NCBI RefSeq assembly: GCF_030704535.1
Contig: NC_081819.1
Location: 18,324,001 to 18,388,000, forward strand
Source of the DNA: Vitis vinifera
Lineage: Eukaryota; Streptophyta; Magnoliopsida; Vitales; Vitaceae
DNA length: 64,000 nt
Direction: 5' to 3'
Part shown: positions 21,219 to 39,647 of the stretch, one piece after another
Position numbering within the stretch: position 1 is the first letter of the stretch
Layout of the letters: every line of letters begins with the position of its first letter
Notes under the pieces: generated by a model
Databases searched by the model: none
What the model saw: only the letters and a program-made list of their open reading frames with translations
What the model was told of the DNA's origin: nothing
Position numbers and translations under genes: made by a program

Positions 21219-23525
21219 CTACTGCCAAGTCACTGCAATAGGACTTCTAACTGAATACCTGCTGGACCCCCAAACAAGAGATCCAAAAGATGTACCTGAT
21301 GAACTTGATTTCTGTCCCAATTGAACAAAACTCACCGTGTAGCTCAATTTCTGGCCGTTCTGTTTGAACTTTAAAACCTTAGGCTCAACGATGACTGATA
21401 CTCCTTCAGGCTCATGGGCCTGCACCACATAAGTAGTAGTAGCGTACCCAACATTTGTTACAGTTCTTTTGTATGTGGCGCTGTTGTTGTGGGAATTTCC
21501 ATCGAAAAGTACTGCAAATGAAGGGTAGTTCAAGTCACCCGTTTGAAGATCTGTGTCTGTGGGGCAACTGAAGTTCCCCCTTGATATTGTAGCCATCTGA
21601 GAAGATGAATACTTGAGGCTACACAGATAGTAGAGATAGTCCTCATAGCTGATATCATAAACCAGCCCCGGATTAGAGGCTCTCTCAGGATCCACATGGC
21701 CTGAACCATAGGCAAATGGGGTGGCTGTTGGGCTCTCCGAACCGGTATCTGAGATGGGAGCCTTCTTGTTGTCTAGAGTATAAGCGGATGTCATTAGGGC
21801 TGACTTGATGGCCGCAGGTGACCAGTCTTGGTGGGCTCCTTTGATGATTGCAGCTAAGCCACTAACGTGAGGACAAGATATGGATGTTCCTGAAATTACA
21901 TTAAATAGTACACTTCTGTTGTCGCTTTTGGTCTTGCTTGGGCTGACTGTCGGCGGCCAGGCGGCCAGTATGTTCACGCCCGGGGCTGTCACATCGGGCT
22001 TGATCACATAAGGTTCTGTGTGTGCAGGGCCCCTTGAGGAGAATGATGCTATTACAGGTGCCTGGTTGCCGAACGTTGTCCCATTGAAAACAATGGAAGC
22101 AGTGGGATTCTCCGAACTGATATAGTTTCTTATGGATTTAGCTGCTGAGGCCCCCAGAGAACTGGCTGGTAAAACATGTGGATCAACCCGAATTTCCTCA
22201 CCTTGAGATTCAGTGTTCAGTAGTAGCATTCCAGCTCCACCTGCCTTTTCCACTTCTTGTCCCATTTCAACCTCTCTGTTGATGCCTCGCTCACATACAA
22301 CAATCTTCCCTTTAACCAGATCTGGAGAGAGCGTGCCACTGGTGCAGTACTTGGCTCCTGCCCCGCCTGCAGATTGATCATAAACAAGCGACAGTTGCTC
22401 AGTTGACGTTCCGGAATACAATGATTCCCCATCGAAAGTTTCTCCGTTACCAAGATTGACTATGGCAGTGAAGCTTCTATCCATGGTGCTTGCAGCAACG
22501 GTCATCATCCATGGTGCTGTATTGATGACAGTTGAACTAGAAGGACCTGAATTTCCAGCAGCGGCAGCAACAAAAATTCCATGTTGGACTGCCCCCAATG
22601 AGGCAATAGCCAAGACATCAGTATAGTAAGGCTGTGAGGATCCTCCAATGGAGAGTGACAAGACATCAACCCCATCGGAAACAGCCTGGTCTATTGCTGC
22701 TAATATATCGGAGGTAGCACAACCACCAGCATAACAAGCTTTGTATGCAGCAATTCTTGCTGTACAGCTCATTCCAGCGGCAACGCCCTTGGCCATACCG
22801 AAACTGCTAGCTCCATCTATCATATGGCCAGCTGCGGTTGATGCGGTGTGAGTTCCATGGCCTTGGGAGTCCCTAGCAGATCGGAAGTCCACTGTTTCAT
22901 CTATTTTCCCAGCTGTGGCCTCGTAGCCTTTGTAGTAGGCTCTTGCGCCTATAAGCTTCTTGTTGCAATTTTTAGCTGTGAATTTTGTGCCTTGCTCGCA
23001 AACACCCTTCCATCGAGAGGGCACCGGTCGTGTCATGCCCCTATCCTTGAAACTATCGTGTTCAGGCCAGATTCCAGAATCGACAATGCCAATTATCACA
23101 TCGTTTGCCAAGTTGCGTGAAGTCAATAGTCCTCTTCCAAATTTCAGGCCAAGGAACTGAGGTGAGTAGGTGGTTTGGAGACTCATCATTTCATCAGGAA
23201 CAGCTGACAGAAACCCCTCAACTTTGTTCAAGGATTCCAACTGCTTAGTGGAAAGCCTTGCAGCAAAGCCAGTGATTGCAGTTTCATAGGTGTAAAGGAG
23301 CTCAGGGTCTGATGCTTCTTCTCCTCCTCCATCTTCTTCAGCTGACAATTCTGTGATGGAATCCATCACTGCTTCATACCATTTCTTGGAATCCCCAAGA
23401 GTGTGGTCTAAAGCTGTGGTCTGGGTTTTGTCCATGTGAACTACATAAGTCGCTTTGTCTTCTGAAGCAATTGAAATAGCAGCAGCCATGAGGACCACCA
23501 GCAACAATGAGATTCTGTACGCCAT
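21219..23525 (-). CDS. SBT1.1: Subtilisin-like serine protease, SBT1.1 type (copy b)
   Basis: Paralogue of the gene at 3018-5321, 768 aa, single coding exon, with the same domain order: signal peptide (1-20), I9 propeptide, S8 domain with PA insertion, fibronectin-III-like tail. The catalytic set is complete: D149, H223, N325 and S548. Differences are scattered; one extra Gly-rich residue lies near 66-69 (EEDGGGEE). The residue after the nucleophile is Ile (GTSISCPH) where copy a has the usual Met. Predicted to be secreted to the cell wall; substrate unknown. Start chosen at 23525 because the upstream in-frame codons read through a CATACAG splice acceptor. It lies head to tail with copy a, 15.9 kb away, separated by the retroelement. 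Confidence 0.95.
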   Translation of the reverse strand: MAYRISLLLVVLMAAAISIASEDKATYVVHMDKTQTTALDHTLGDSKKWYEAVMDSITELSAEEDGGGEEASDPELLYTYETAITGFAARLSTKQLESLNKVEGFLSAVPDEMMSLQTTYSPQFLGLKFGRGLLTSRNLANDVIIGIVDSGIWPEHDSFKDRGMTRPVPSRWKGVCEQGTKFTAKNCNKKLIGARAYYKGYEATAGKIDETVDFRSARDSQGHGTHTASTAAGHMIDGASSFGMAKGVAAGMSCTARIAAYKACYAGGCATSDILAAIDQAVSDGVDVLSLSIGGSSQPYYTDVLAIASLGAVQHGIFVAAAAGNSGPSSSTVINTAPWMMTVAASTMDRSFTAIVNLGNGETFDGESLYSGTSTEQLSLVYDQSAGGAGAKYCTSGTLSPDLVKGKIVVCERGINREVEMGQEVEKAGGAGMLLLNTESQGEEIRVDPHVLPASSLGASAAKSIRNYISSENPTASIVFNGTTFGNQAPVIASFSSRGPAHTEPYVIKPDVTAPGVNILAAWPPTVSPSKTKSDNRSVLFNVISGTSISCPHVSGLAAIIKGAHQDWSPAAIKSALMTSAYTLDNKKAPISDTGSESPTATPFAYGSGHVDPERASNPGLVYDISYEDYLYYLCSLKYSSSQMATISRGNFSCPTDTDLQTGDLNYPSFAVLFDGNSHNNSATYKRTVTNVGYATTTYVVQAHEPEGVSVIVEPKVLKFKQNGQKLSYTVSFVQLGQKSSSSGTSFGSLVWGSSRYSVRSPIAVTWQ

Positions 23526-23533
23526 GATGATGC

Positions 23534-24239
23534 CTGTATGAAAAAAAGAAAATTTTGATATCAATCCAAAAATATGATTGGACTGGTCAGTAATGAATTA
23601 TGCAGCAGACTCTCATTCTGCACTTGGAGTACTGACATAAATTAAATAGTTCATGGATAAACAGATGAGGTAATAACAGATAGGGATGCTCCAACTCAAA
23701 ACCTGAGAAAGCTGGAACTCCAATGTCATGATGTCAAACTACAAGTATATAGCTCAAGTTACCCCAGAAGGTTAAATTATAAAATGGGATTCATGAAGGA
23801 TGTAAATCAAATTAATAATATTAGTAGAAGTACTAACACTAGGTTTTTTGTTTCAATGACACTAGCAACAAGCCTACTCTACTGTGCTTCTTGTGCGCAA
23901 AATTGAACTGTTGAAGATCCACAAAATATCATTAAAAAATTGGTGAAGATTTTCGAAACCGTGAATGTCTAGAAGCTTCTTCCAAACATTTAAACACTAA
24001 AGTGGGCCAAGGTTTGGTTTGGTCTGATCTCTGGTTGCCATAGGCTTTGTCTAATAATTCCAAAGCTCGTTTGGAGTTCAAACCAAAGCAACCAAGGCCC
24101 ATCTTTGCGACAAGACTGCAAGGTCAGGACCAATGCATGAAGAGATGGGGTGGGGGGTTCAAAACCCATCACAGAGCACAACAACATATGGGTCTAGGAG
24201 GTCATCATCAGATACCCGTAAAGAAATAAGACTAAGACC

Positions 24240-24283
<44 letters not shown>

Positions 24284-24295
24284 CCTCTTATATAC
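23534..24295 (-). other. Probable 5' UTR intron of SBT1.1b
   Basis: Same acceptor (CATACAG, ending 23534) and donor (GTAG|GTATAT at 24295-24294) as in copy a. A long (GA)n run lies just inside the donor, where copy a has only a short GAGAGAGA. Inferred from signals and from conservation between the copies. Confidence 0.5.
24243..24281. repeat. (GA)n microsatellite in the SBT1.1b leader
   Basis: About 19 GA units; on the gene's strand this is (CT)n. The homologous site in copy a (6002-6016) has only about six units, so the run has expanded or contracted since the duplication. Confidence 0.9.
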
Positions 24296-24351
24296 CTACT
24301 TCTTTTCTTCTCAATCCAGAAGAGTGAGGAATAACCAATGCTGAGGAGAGT

Positions 24352-24362
24352 CTTATATAGCC
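24352..24362 (-). promoter_or_regulatory. TATA box of SBT1.1b
   Basis: Minus-strand GGCTATATAAG in the same sequence context as 6087-6097 of copy a. It lies about 55 bases upstream of the proposed first exon end. Confidence 0.6.
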
Positions 24363-24479
24363 AAAGAAAGAGACTGTCACACAACTTAACAAAACAAGAG
24401 CCGACTGTGCTCCCCTCCCACTTTCTTCCTTTCTCTAATTTAAAAGTGGCATGCCTTGGAAATAAAGCTCCCAATCCAC

Positions 24480-25220
24480 TTTGAGAATGAGCGATAAGTT
24501 ACATTGTTGAGTGGAGAATGCTTACACGTTGATGTTGTTGACAACCGATTACTTTAATTATCTTTAGAAGCTTTTCGTTTGTGAAGTCCAAGTTTGCGTC
24601 TGCAAGGGACCACCATTTTTAAATAATGTATGGCACAATGGCACTGACATTGGAGAGAATGTTCCGTGGAGAAAATGCTTTTCATATCATTGATATTGGA
24701 GTTTCATCAACCGTTTGTAGTAAAAATTTCTAATATAAAAACATTTTTGAAGAAAATTTTAAACATTTTAAAAAAGTTAAAAAATCACTTAGATGTTTTC
24801 ATTAGATAAGCGATTATCCTTTATAAATACTTTCAATGGAAATACTTTTAAATACATTCTTAATCCTTTTTTTTCGAGCTTATAAATTGTTATATTCATA
24901 GTTTTTAATGGGTATTTTGTAACAATTTTTGCTAAAATAATTAACCTAGAAAGGAATAGAAAATTTTTCTTAGATCATGTCTTAGAGAATGAGAGACAAG
25001 TTATATCGTTGAGTGGAGAATGTTAGCACGTTGATGGTGGTGACAGTTGATGACTTCAATTTCCAAGTTTGCGGCTTCAAGTGGCCACCATTTTTATATT
25101 ATGTACGGCACAATGTCATTGTAGCATGCAAGGAGGAAAGAATCTTTTGGAGGGAAAATGCTTTCGATTGTATTGGTGTTAGAATCTCTGTGAGCATTTT
25201 TAAGAAAATACTTCTACTAT
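24480..25220. repeat. Duplicated upstream module of SBT1.1b
   Basis: 24480-24725 and 24983-25220 are diverged direct repeats (both have TTGAGTGGAGAATG, then CACCATTTTTA and TATG or TACGGCACAATG). Copy a has a single version (about 6218-6440), which is closer to the distal repeat. The promoter region of copy b therefore carries one additional module. No gene. Confidence 0.65.
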
Positions 25221-25399
25221 AAAACATTATTATTTTTGTAAATATATATATATTTGATAAAATTTAAAAACTTTTTAAAAAGTATAAAAATCACTTATAA
25301 CGTTTTGATTAGATAAGTGGTTATTCTAAAAATATTTTTAAATAAAACACTTCAACCATAAATATTTTTAATAATTTTTTTTAAATATACTCTTAATCA

Positions 25400-26560
25400 C
25401 TTTTTTTTTTTTTTTTTTGCTATAGCAATTAAGCTAAAATGGAGTAGAAATTTTTTTTTATATCTTGTGTCTAGAGAAAATGTTAAAGAAGTAATCCCTT
25501 TTTTTTTAGGTTAATTGAATAAATTAGTTGTATATAAAATATTTTTTAAAAATCATTTATATTGCTTGTTTAAGAAGAGGGTGATGAACACACTTCTTTA
25601 AAAAATGCTTTTAGAAAAAGTACTTCAATTAAAAACCGCTCCACTAAAAATGCTTTCCGATGCATTCTTCATCATTATCATATCTATAAGCCTAATTATC
25701 ATATTCATTATTCTTAATGGGCATTTTGACATTTTTTGCTACAACAACTAAAAAATGTTTCTTGAATCATTATCTCTCGAGAAAATGATAGAGAAAGCCT
25801 TTTTCTCCAGGTTTTCCATGGAACTTTTTCTTCCATCATCAGCAAATGTGAAGGCAAGAAGACCCATTACTTCTTCCAGATTCACCTTTACTTAGTGGGA
25901 ACTTGTTAGTGGTTAGTAGTGACTAAAGGGATAAAAAATTCCCAATATTGCTAGCCAATAGAAGTTCATATGATCATTTCCCACTTTTGTAGTGCTAATG
26001 TCCGATGAGTTTTTCTTGGTCACCAATCACTAACCAATTGGATAGCCATATGGTCGCCAATTAATCCCATTTTTTCCATACTGAGTTCTCATTTTTATGA
26101 TTTATCTTCACAGAAGAAATGGTATTCAATTCAAAAGCTTGAATCATTTTTCCTGAGACATGGCATGCAGTACTCAGAGATGATGAGTGGGTTTTATTAA
26201 TAGAGTGTAACCACGTAAGAGAGGCGCCGAAGGTTTAATTTGGTCCACAAATCCATGGCATGTGCTTCATGCCATTTTTCTCACCAATTGTGGTGGGTTT
26301 TGTGGCTGAACAAAATCAAATATAACGGCGCTTGGGACCGACTCATGCTAATGGGCTTTTTATCTGTAAGTCGCCCACTTACTACTAGTCCCAAGGATAG
26401 CCACTCCTTGCCATTAATTGGCAGATGATGATGTGAAGAACCGACTATACTTCAACAAGAATGATAAACAATCAAACCAAGACATAAAAAATGCCCTTGG
26501 AGACTATAACCATGCTTCAACAAGAGATTTCCGCCTCATTTGGGTGTTATTTGAGATGAA
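25400..26560. repeat. Intergenic module M copy 4
   Basis: Homologous to 1-1200 and 17830-19360 along most of its length, without the (AT)n run. It marks the right end of the SBT1.1 duplication; no third SBT1.1 gene follows it. ORFs here are short and not conserved. Confidence 0.7.
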
Positions 26561-27390
26561 TTCTAGTTTTTGGGTTATCTAAAAACTATGATAACTATTT
26601 TCGAGAATAATTTTTTATTTTTTAGAATAAAAAAATAAGAAAATACATTTAATAATAAGAAATTGTTTCCTATTTTTTATTTTTAAGAATAGAAAATAAG
26701 GTATTTTTGAAAAATATTTCTTAATTATTTTTTTATTATTTTAACTTGTTTTCTAAGGATTGCTTTAGAAAATAATTATACAAATATATAAAATGATTAA
26801 AAATAAAATATTGGATATAAAAATTATTTTAAAATATTAAAGATAGGTTAAAAACATTACAGTTTTCAAAACGGACTTTTATTTTACAAAACATCATAAA
26901 ACAATTTTTAAAAACTGTTCTAAAAAACCGTTTTTCAAAACTACTTTTGAAAATAATTACCAAACAAAACCTATGTGTTTTTTATACTTATAATACGGTT
27001 TGAACATTCTTATATTTTGAAACACTTTTTTCCTAAGAAATTACTAGTATGGGTAAATAGACTATGATAGCTCAATTGACTAATTAAGTTAGTTTAAATT
27101 TGTATTTTAAAAATTAACCACCTCCTTTGTGAACAATATTCAATTCAAATATCAATAAAAATCATATTTTAACACTTCTAAATTATGACAAATGCAATTA
27201 ATATATGCATGGAAAAGCTCCCAACCTCACCCTTAACTTATTGTACATAGAATTTAACATGAGTGGCTCTATTTTTTCTATATTAATAAGATTTGGAAGT
27301 GAATGTGTAAAGTCCGTAAGTAAAACTTAATTGTACTATTGGACTAAAGTTGTCAACACTATGGGGAAAAAAACCTTGACCCTATCTATT
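26561..27390. other. AT-rich spacer
   Basis: Non-coding. A foldback-type segment lies at about 26538-26975: it starts near CATTTGGGTGTTATTTGAG and ends near AATTACCAAACAAAACC, with an AT-rich interior containing partially self-complementary runs. It may be another old MITE. Nothing else recognised. Confidence 0.4.
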
Positions 27391-27399
27391 TTGTATTTT

Positions 27400-28404
27400 T
27401 TTTTAATACTTTCTTGGATTTTAATTCTTTGTTACATTTGAAAGAAGAGAAATGTTAAGCAAAAATAAATAATAAATAACAAAACAAGGATAATTTAAAG
27501 AAATTGAGAAAAGAGAAATGCAAACTCGTTCATAATGGTTCGATAAGCTATCTAAGACAACTCTACCTAAACTTCTGATAGAGTGAGAGTTTGATGATTT
27601 TTAAGACTTTTATAACCAAAGTTTTCAAACTCTTTATACTTAGGCTATGTTTAGTTCCTGAAAAATTTAAGGAAAAATGTATTGAAAATAAAATATAAAA
27701 GAAAAATAGAAGGAAAGAAAAAGTGAATAAAAATAAAAAATAGATTAAGAGCCAATAAATTATTTTTATTTGATACTTTAAACTCATTTATTTATTTTAA
27801 CTAATCGATATAAAAATAAAATAATTTAAAAATACATAAATTTTAAAATAGTTTTAATTATATTTGATTTTCTTTAATATTTTTCATAAGACAACAAAAC
27901 ACGAAAAAAAAAAAATCTTTTGCATTTTTTTTCTTTCCTTAGTAGTTTTTGGGAACCAAACACAACCTTAGATTCTAAGATTCGTATGAATCTTCGTTAC
28001 AACCTTTTCATGTGCTCAACTCATTTGAATGATTTCTCTCACAATGAGTAGATAAGAAAGTTTTTAAAGATTTCAAACCTAGTAACAAGTTAAGCTTTCA
28101 ATGCAATAAGAAACTAGAATGGATTTGAAGGTGCATAAAAATATTTGCAAGCTAAGGATTCAATGTATTTGTAAAACAGTTTTGAATGAGAATAAAAAAT
28201 GTTTTTCAATTGAATACAATTGTTATTTTATTAATAAATGATCTAAAACTCTTCAATTTATAATTTTCCAATTTGAAGACTTCAAAGGCCAAAGGGGTTT
28301 AATCGATTCACTTGTTGTGCATTTAATGCACTGACAAGTGATCATCGAGGTTCAAACTCTCAACAAGTTTGATTAATCAAGGCTCTACCTTAATCGACTA
28401 AACA
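27400..28404 (-). mobile_element. Degenerate LTR-like remnant, interrupted by a MITE
   Basis: The sequence follows the layout of the LTR at 6958-8158 in the same orientation: AACTCG..ATGGTTCGATAAG near 27523, then TGCATTTAATGCACTGACA near 28318 and AATCGACT at the right. It is strongly diverged. A Tourist-like MITE (27643-27967) splits it, and a hAT-like element starts at its right edge. Boundaries are uncertain. Confidence 0.45.
27643..27967. mobile_element. Tourist-like MITE with TTA target duplications
   Basis: 325-base element. Terminal inverted repeats are GGCTATGTTTAGTTCC on the left and, on the right, GGAACCAAACACAACC, its imperfect inverse complement. Both ends are flanked by TTA (27640-27642 and 27968-27970), the target duplication expected of PIF/Harbinger-type elements. 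AT-rich, no coding capacity. Confidence 0.7.
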
Positions 28405-28870
28405 TAGGGGTGTAACTTGGCCGTGTCGGCTCGACCTAGCCTAATATTTGGGCAAGTTTGGATAATCATTTTCAATGCTTAAGTTGGGTTTGAGTTAGAC
28501 TTTTCAACTTGATGAACTTAATTTAGATTGGGTTTGGACTAGGGTTCAAACAACCCAACCTTAACTTAAACCCGATTTAATATTTTATAATATTTATAAT
28601 GCATCTTATCATATATAATAATATTATTCATTTTATTTTTATATTTTTAACAAAAAAATATCAAATTTTATTATATTATACTTTCTCAATTTTTTGTAGA
28701 AAAAAATATAAATATATGGGTTTTTTTTATAGTTGTCTCAAAATCTTGTTTTATTTCATATTTAAATTTTCATGTAAATACATAGAAAAAAGTTTTTTCA
28801 AAAATATTATTGATGAATTTTGAATTATATAACTCAACCAACAAGAATAACCCAAGTTGGGTTTGAGTCC
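28405..28870. mobile_element. hAT-like non-autonomous element (right end uncertain)
   Basis: Left end TAGGGGTGTAACTTGG followed by a GGCTCGACC-type subterminal segment, as in plant hAT MITEs. Inside are GTTGGGTTTGAGTTAGAC and an AT-rich core, then CCCAAGTTGGGTTTGAGT near 28848. I could not find a clean right inverted repeat or an 8-base duplication of ACTAAACA, so the right part may be truncated. A better preserved relative is at 40465-40912. Confidence 0.5.
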
Positions 28871-29075
28871 ACTAATAAAGGAAAGCTTTAAAAACAATGA
28901 TCAATTACAAAATTAAGCTAAATAGTTTGTATGATAAAAGAATGACTTTTATTTAATTCATAATGCGGTAATTAATTTCAGTGTTACACAACACATGATT
29001 ATCAACACAGAAATTAAATTTTACATCACATTAGCGTGTATATATCCTCCATTTTTTAAGCCGTCTCCTTCATCC

Positions 29076-32596
<3,521 letters not shown>

Positions 32597-33337
32597 CGTT
32601 GGAGGGCCAATGTTTTGGTAGGAGAAACTTGGGTTTTTGGTATTAATATATATGTAGATGATGGAAGGCTTTAAAGGCAAATAAAGCAAATAATAACTGA
32701 AAAAATGTAGACCAACCAGATAAACTAGTTACCTTGTCTTCCTTTGTTTAAATTGCTTTATTTGGAGGGACAACTTCTCCGCTCGTTCAATCTTGTTTGT
32801 TTGTTTGTGTGTGAGGTTTTTTGGTTTTTTGTTTTTTTTTCTTCTGTTGAATGGGTCTATTTTGGCCTTGTGTGGGGCACCGTTGTCCAACTCATTTTTG
32901 CTCAAAGCCAAATGGTCTTGGTTTGTTGCTCATTAGGACCTACTCATGCTAATGGGCTTTTTATTAGTGACCATGAGCTAGTTTAAAATTGTAATTAAAA
33001 AAATTAATTTATCACCTGAATCATTGGAGACCTAGTGCTACATCTATCATCTCTTTTTTTTCTTTTTATTTTAAGAGTGATTTGGATTAAAAAAAAAAAA
33101 AAAAAAACCTTCATGAGCAATTAATAGTCAATTCTAATATCTATAAAAATCATATTTTAGCACTCCTAAATCATAAGAAATATAATTAATATATGCAAGG
33201 AAAAAGCTCCCAACCTTATCCTTAGCTTAATGTATAGAATTTCACACAAACCTTAGTCCAAAGACAAATGTATAAGCTCCTCTAACATCACCTCTGTATT
33301 TTGGCTCGAGGTTTAAGGTGGAAAAAGATTTTTCAGG

Positions 33338-33595
33338 GTTGAACTAAGGGCCTTAGCCCTATTCTACCTTTAGGATTCAATAGGGGAGGGTCCCCTTGCA
33401 CATGATGGTCACTAACTACAAGTCCAATTAAGGTTTTTTAGGTTGAGTCCCTCACGCGTGTGTAGAGTTGAACTAAGGGCTTAACCCTATTCTACCTTAA
33501 GGAGGCAATAGGTGAGGGGTCCCCTTGCGCATCATGGTCACGAACTTCAAGTCCAATTAAGGTATTTTAGGTTGAGTCCCTTGCGTAAGTGTGAT
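33338..33595. repeat. Tandem duplication, period about 129 bases
   Basis: Two direct copies, each starting GTTGAACTAAGGGC and including CCCTATTCTACCTT and TCCCCTTGC, at 33338 and 33467. Substitutions separate the copies. No coding potential recognised. Confidence 0.85.
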
Positions 33596-33608
33596 ACAGA
33601 GAGAGAGC

Positions 33609-33640
33609 ATTCACTTAGGTTTTTTGGGTTGATTCCCTCA

Positions 33641-33674
<34 letters not shown>

Positions 33675-33712
33675 CAATATTCACTTAGGTTTTTTGGGTT
33701 GATTCCCTCATA

Positions 33713-33748
<36 letters not shown>
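33609..33748. repeat. Tandem duplication of 70 bases containing (TG)n(AG)n
   Basis: Two direct copies, each starting ATTCACTTAGG and ending in a compound (TG)n(AG)n run, at 33609 and 33679. Confidence 0.88.
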
Positions 33749-33749
33749 C

Positions 33750-33921
33750 TTTCACTTACCTCTACATATGCCCAAAAAGCATAGAAAGTGAATTCATATA
33801 TAAACTAATAAAATTTCTCTTTCCTTCCCAACGTGTTTCACTTACCTCTACATATACCCAAAGAGCATAGAAAGTGAATTCATATATAAACCAATAAAAT
33901 TTCTCTTTCCTTCCCAATGTG
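33750..33921. repeat. Tandem duplication of 86 bases
   Basis: Two direct copies, each starting TTTCACTTACCTCTACATAT and ending TTTCCTTCCCAA, at 33750 and 33836. They abut the previous pair. Confidence 0.88.
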
Positions 33922-34717
33922 GTAAACTTTCATAAGCATGCACCTTTAAATACTTCTGAATATTCTAATTAGTGAAAATTAAGATTTTTAAGTTATCTTT
34001 TGAAATATCTAAAAAATTTCATTAATTGTTTAACTAACCAATTTTCTTGCTTTAAGTTATAAATGGAACTATGGATACAAGAACATCCTATTTCCGCGGC
34101 ATAAAAATCTTGCCCCTTGTTTTCATAGAAAAAACAGAAAATATTCAAGATAAAACTTTATTTGTTAGAAAGAAGAATTATGTTCTTTTTGGATTTTAGG
34201 GAGAGAAATAGAAAAAAAATGGTCATATTCTTTTTGGCTTTTACTCTCATAAATCATTCCTCCCACTTTTATTTATCCAATGGGGTGGGATCAGCCCAAT
34301 TAGACACCCAAACCCAACTCCTACGCGGACATAGCATACGAGTGTTGATCTTTACTTTATGAAGATCACAAGATATGCGTGAAGCAGCTGGAACCTTGAA
34401 AGGAGTCTGCTGGATATAGACCCCAAACATCAGAGAAAGCCCAACATCTCAGATACATATGACAAACTAACAAGCCCAACCATGCACAAAACCGGACCAA
34501 TGGTCGATCGAATACAGCAAAAACAAAAGAAAAACTAATGTATATGTGTCAGAAATCAGAATGATGCATATGATTCAAGAATTCGAACAAAGTAGTTTAC
34601 ATAACAAAAAGAAAGTCTTTTATTCAATGCATAACACAGTAATTAATTTCAGTGTTACACAGGCACTTCATTATCGACACACATTAAATTTTACACCACA
34701 TGAGAGTGTATATATCC

Positions 34718-38161
<3,444 letters not shown>

Positions 38162-38794
38162 CCTTGGAGGGCTAATGTTTTGGTAAGAGAAACTTGGGTC
38201 TATGGTATTAATATATATGAAGATGATGGAAGGCTTTAAAGGCAAATAAAGCCAAATAATAACAGAAAAATGAGACCACCCAGATGAAGTTAACTTAAAC
38301 TTCTTCTGTTTAAATTGCTTTGGGATTATGTGGGGCACCATTGTCCAATTCATTTTTGCTCAAAAATCAAATGGTTTAATTTTGATTGTGACTATTGCAG
38401 GTCAGATTAGGTGACATACAACAATGGGCAGTGAGATTTTATTGGAAATGAGACTATTTTAAGATAGAATTTTGGGATGCCTTGAAGGGTTGTTATCAAG
38501 GTCTAATTGGACAGGAAAAGTGGCTTACACACAAAGAGCCTAAAGACATCAAGGACCCCTTTCTTGAATTATAATTCAAGCCAACCTTTTTCCTTCTTTG
38601 ACCAGTAATATCCAAGAGTTTTCTTAAAAAATGAAAAATTCAAAAAAAAAAAAAAAGGGGTTGTTTCTATCAAATGATTTTGACCATTTTCTGTTAATGG
38701 TTTTAGTTGATTTTGGATTTAAAAAAATGAAAATTGAAGAAAGGAAAGGAATTCGTGTAAAGCCACTTACCTAAAGAAAATAATCTATCCAAAT

Positions 38795-38854
<60 letters not shown>

Positions 38855-39647
38855 TTTACTTCAAAATTAAAATATTAATGAATAAGAGTGTGTTTGAAAA
38901 TGATTTTTAAAAATATTTTGAGTTTTTCTAGTAGTTGAAAGATAAAAATTTTAAGTGTTAGAGTATATTTGATAATGTTTTTAGAAACGTTTATAATATT
39001 TTTAACACATGAAAATTTTTATCATTTAAGTATTAAAAGGATTAGAAACGTTTTCTAAAATTACTGTTAATCAAACTTTTATAATAAGTTTAATATTAAT
39101 TTTAGAAAATATTTTTAATATTTTCAATATTTGAATAATACAAATTTTTAAGTATTAAAAAAATTAAAATATTTTCTAAAATTATTACAAGACAAGTACT
39201 TAAAAATGTTAAAAGTGATTTCTAAAATCACCATACTCTAAATTTATTTTACATTTTTTTATCAAAAATATCTTTGATTATACAATTTTCAAATAAATAT
39301 ATTGTATCTTGATTTTTCTAATTTTAAATAAAATATTTTTTATTTTTAATGGAAAACATATCCGAAATTTTCCTCATTTTTTTCCTTCACTCTTTGTTAA
39401 CAATCAAAATAGTGAGCCAAATAAATAATATTAGTTTCAATCATTGGGATTAAAATTTTATAAATCTTTGCTTACAAGTTAAAATTTGTAAATTAAAAAA
39501 TTTTCATTAGCTTTAAAAATCAGGAATTAAATAATTTATTTATTTATATATAATATTGTGGAAAATATCATATTGGTAGGTTTTTCTAGGATGACCGTTA
39601 CTTCTTTTGTGGAGAGGGGAAGAGAGACCACAATTCAGTCATAGCCC
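38162..39647. other. Divergent intergenic region between SBT4.14b and the CRM gene
   Basis: Promoter-side spacer for both neighbours, which are transcribed away from each other. A TATA-like ATATATATTAATACC lies near 38203-38218 on the minus strand for the subtilase. It contains the (AT)n run at 38799-38850 and otherwise AT-rich sequence from 38860 to 39560 with no recognisable gene. Confidence 0.5.
38799..38850. repeat. (AT)n microsatellite
   Basis: About 26 uninterrupted AT units between two divergent genes. Confidence 0.92.

Larger units (their letters stand above)
32597..34717. other. Spacer between the two SBT4.14 copies
   Basis: Non-coding. About 32860-32995 holds a short piece related to the end of module M (CTCATGCTAATGGGCTTTTTATT). 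Three adjacent tandem duplications occupy 33338-33921 (listed separately). A poly-A run is at about 33090-33108. From 33925 to 34690 I recognise nothing apart from the 3' UTR of the downstream gene near the right end. Confidence 0.55.

Noticed and set aside
24155..24185. A short GGTTC-AAA-CCC string resembling a tRNA T-arm
   Set aside because: No acceptor stem, D-arm or anticodon arm could be placed around it.
25400..29000. A possible third SBT1.1 gene after module M copy 4
   Set aside because: No subtilase motif or SBT1.1-like stretch was found in any frame of this interval.
33590..33750. Direct repeats with spacers resembling a CRISPR array
   Set aside because: Only two copies of each unit, simple (TG)n(AG)n content and a plant genomic context; this is tandem duplication.
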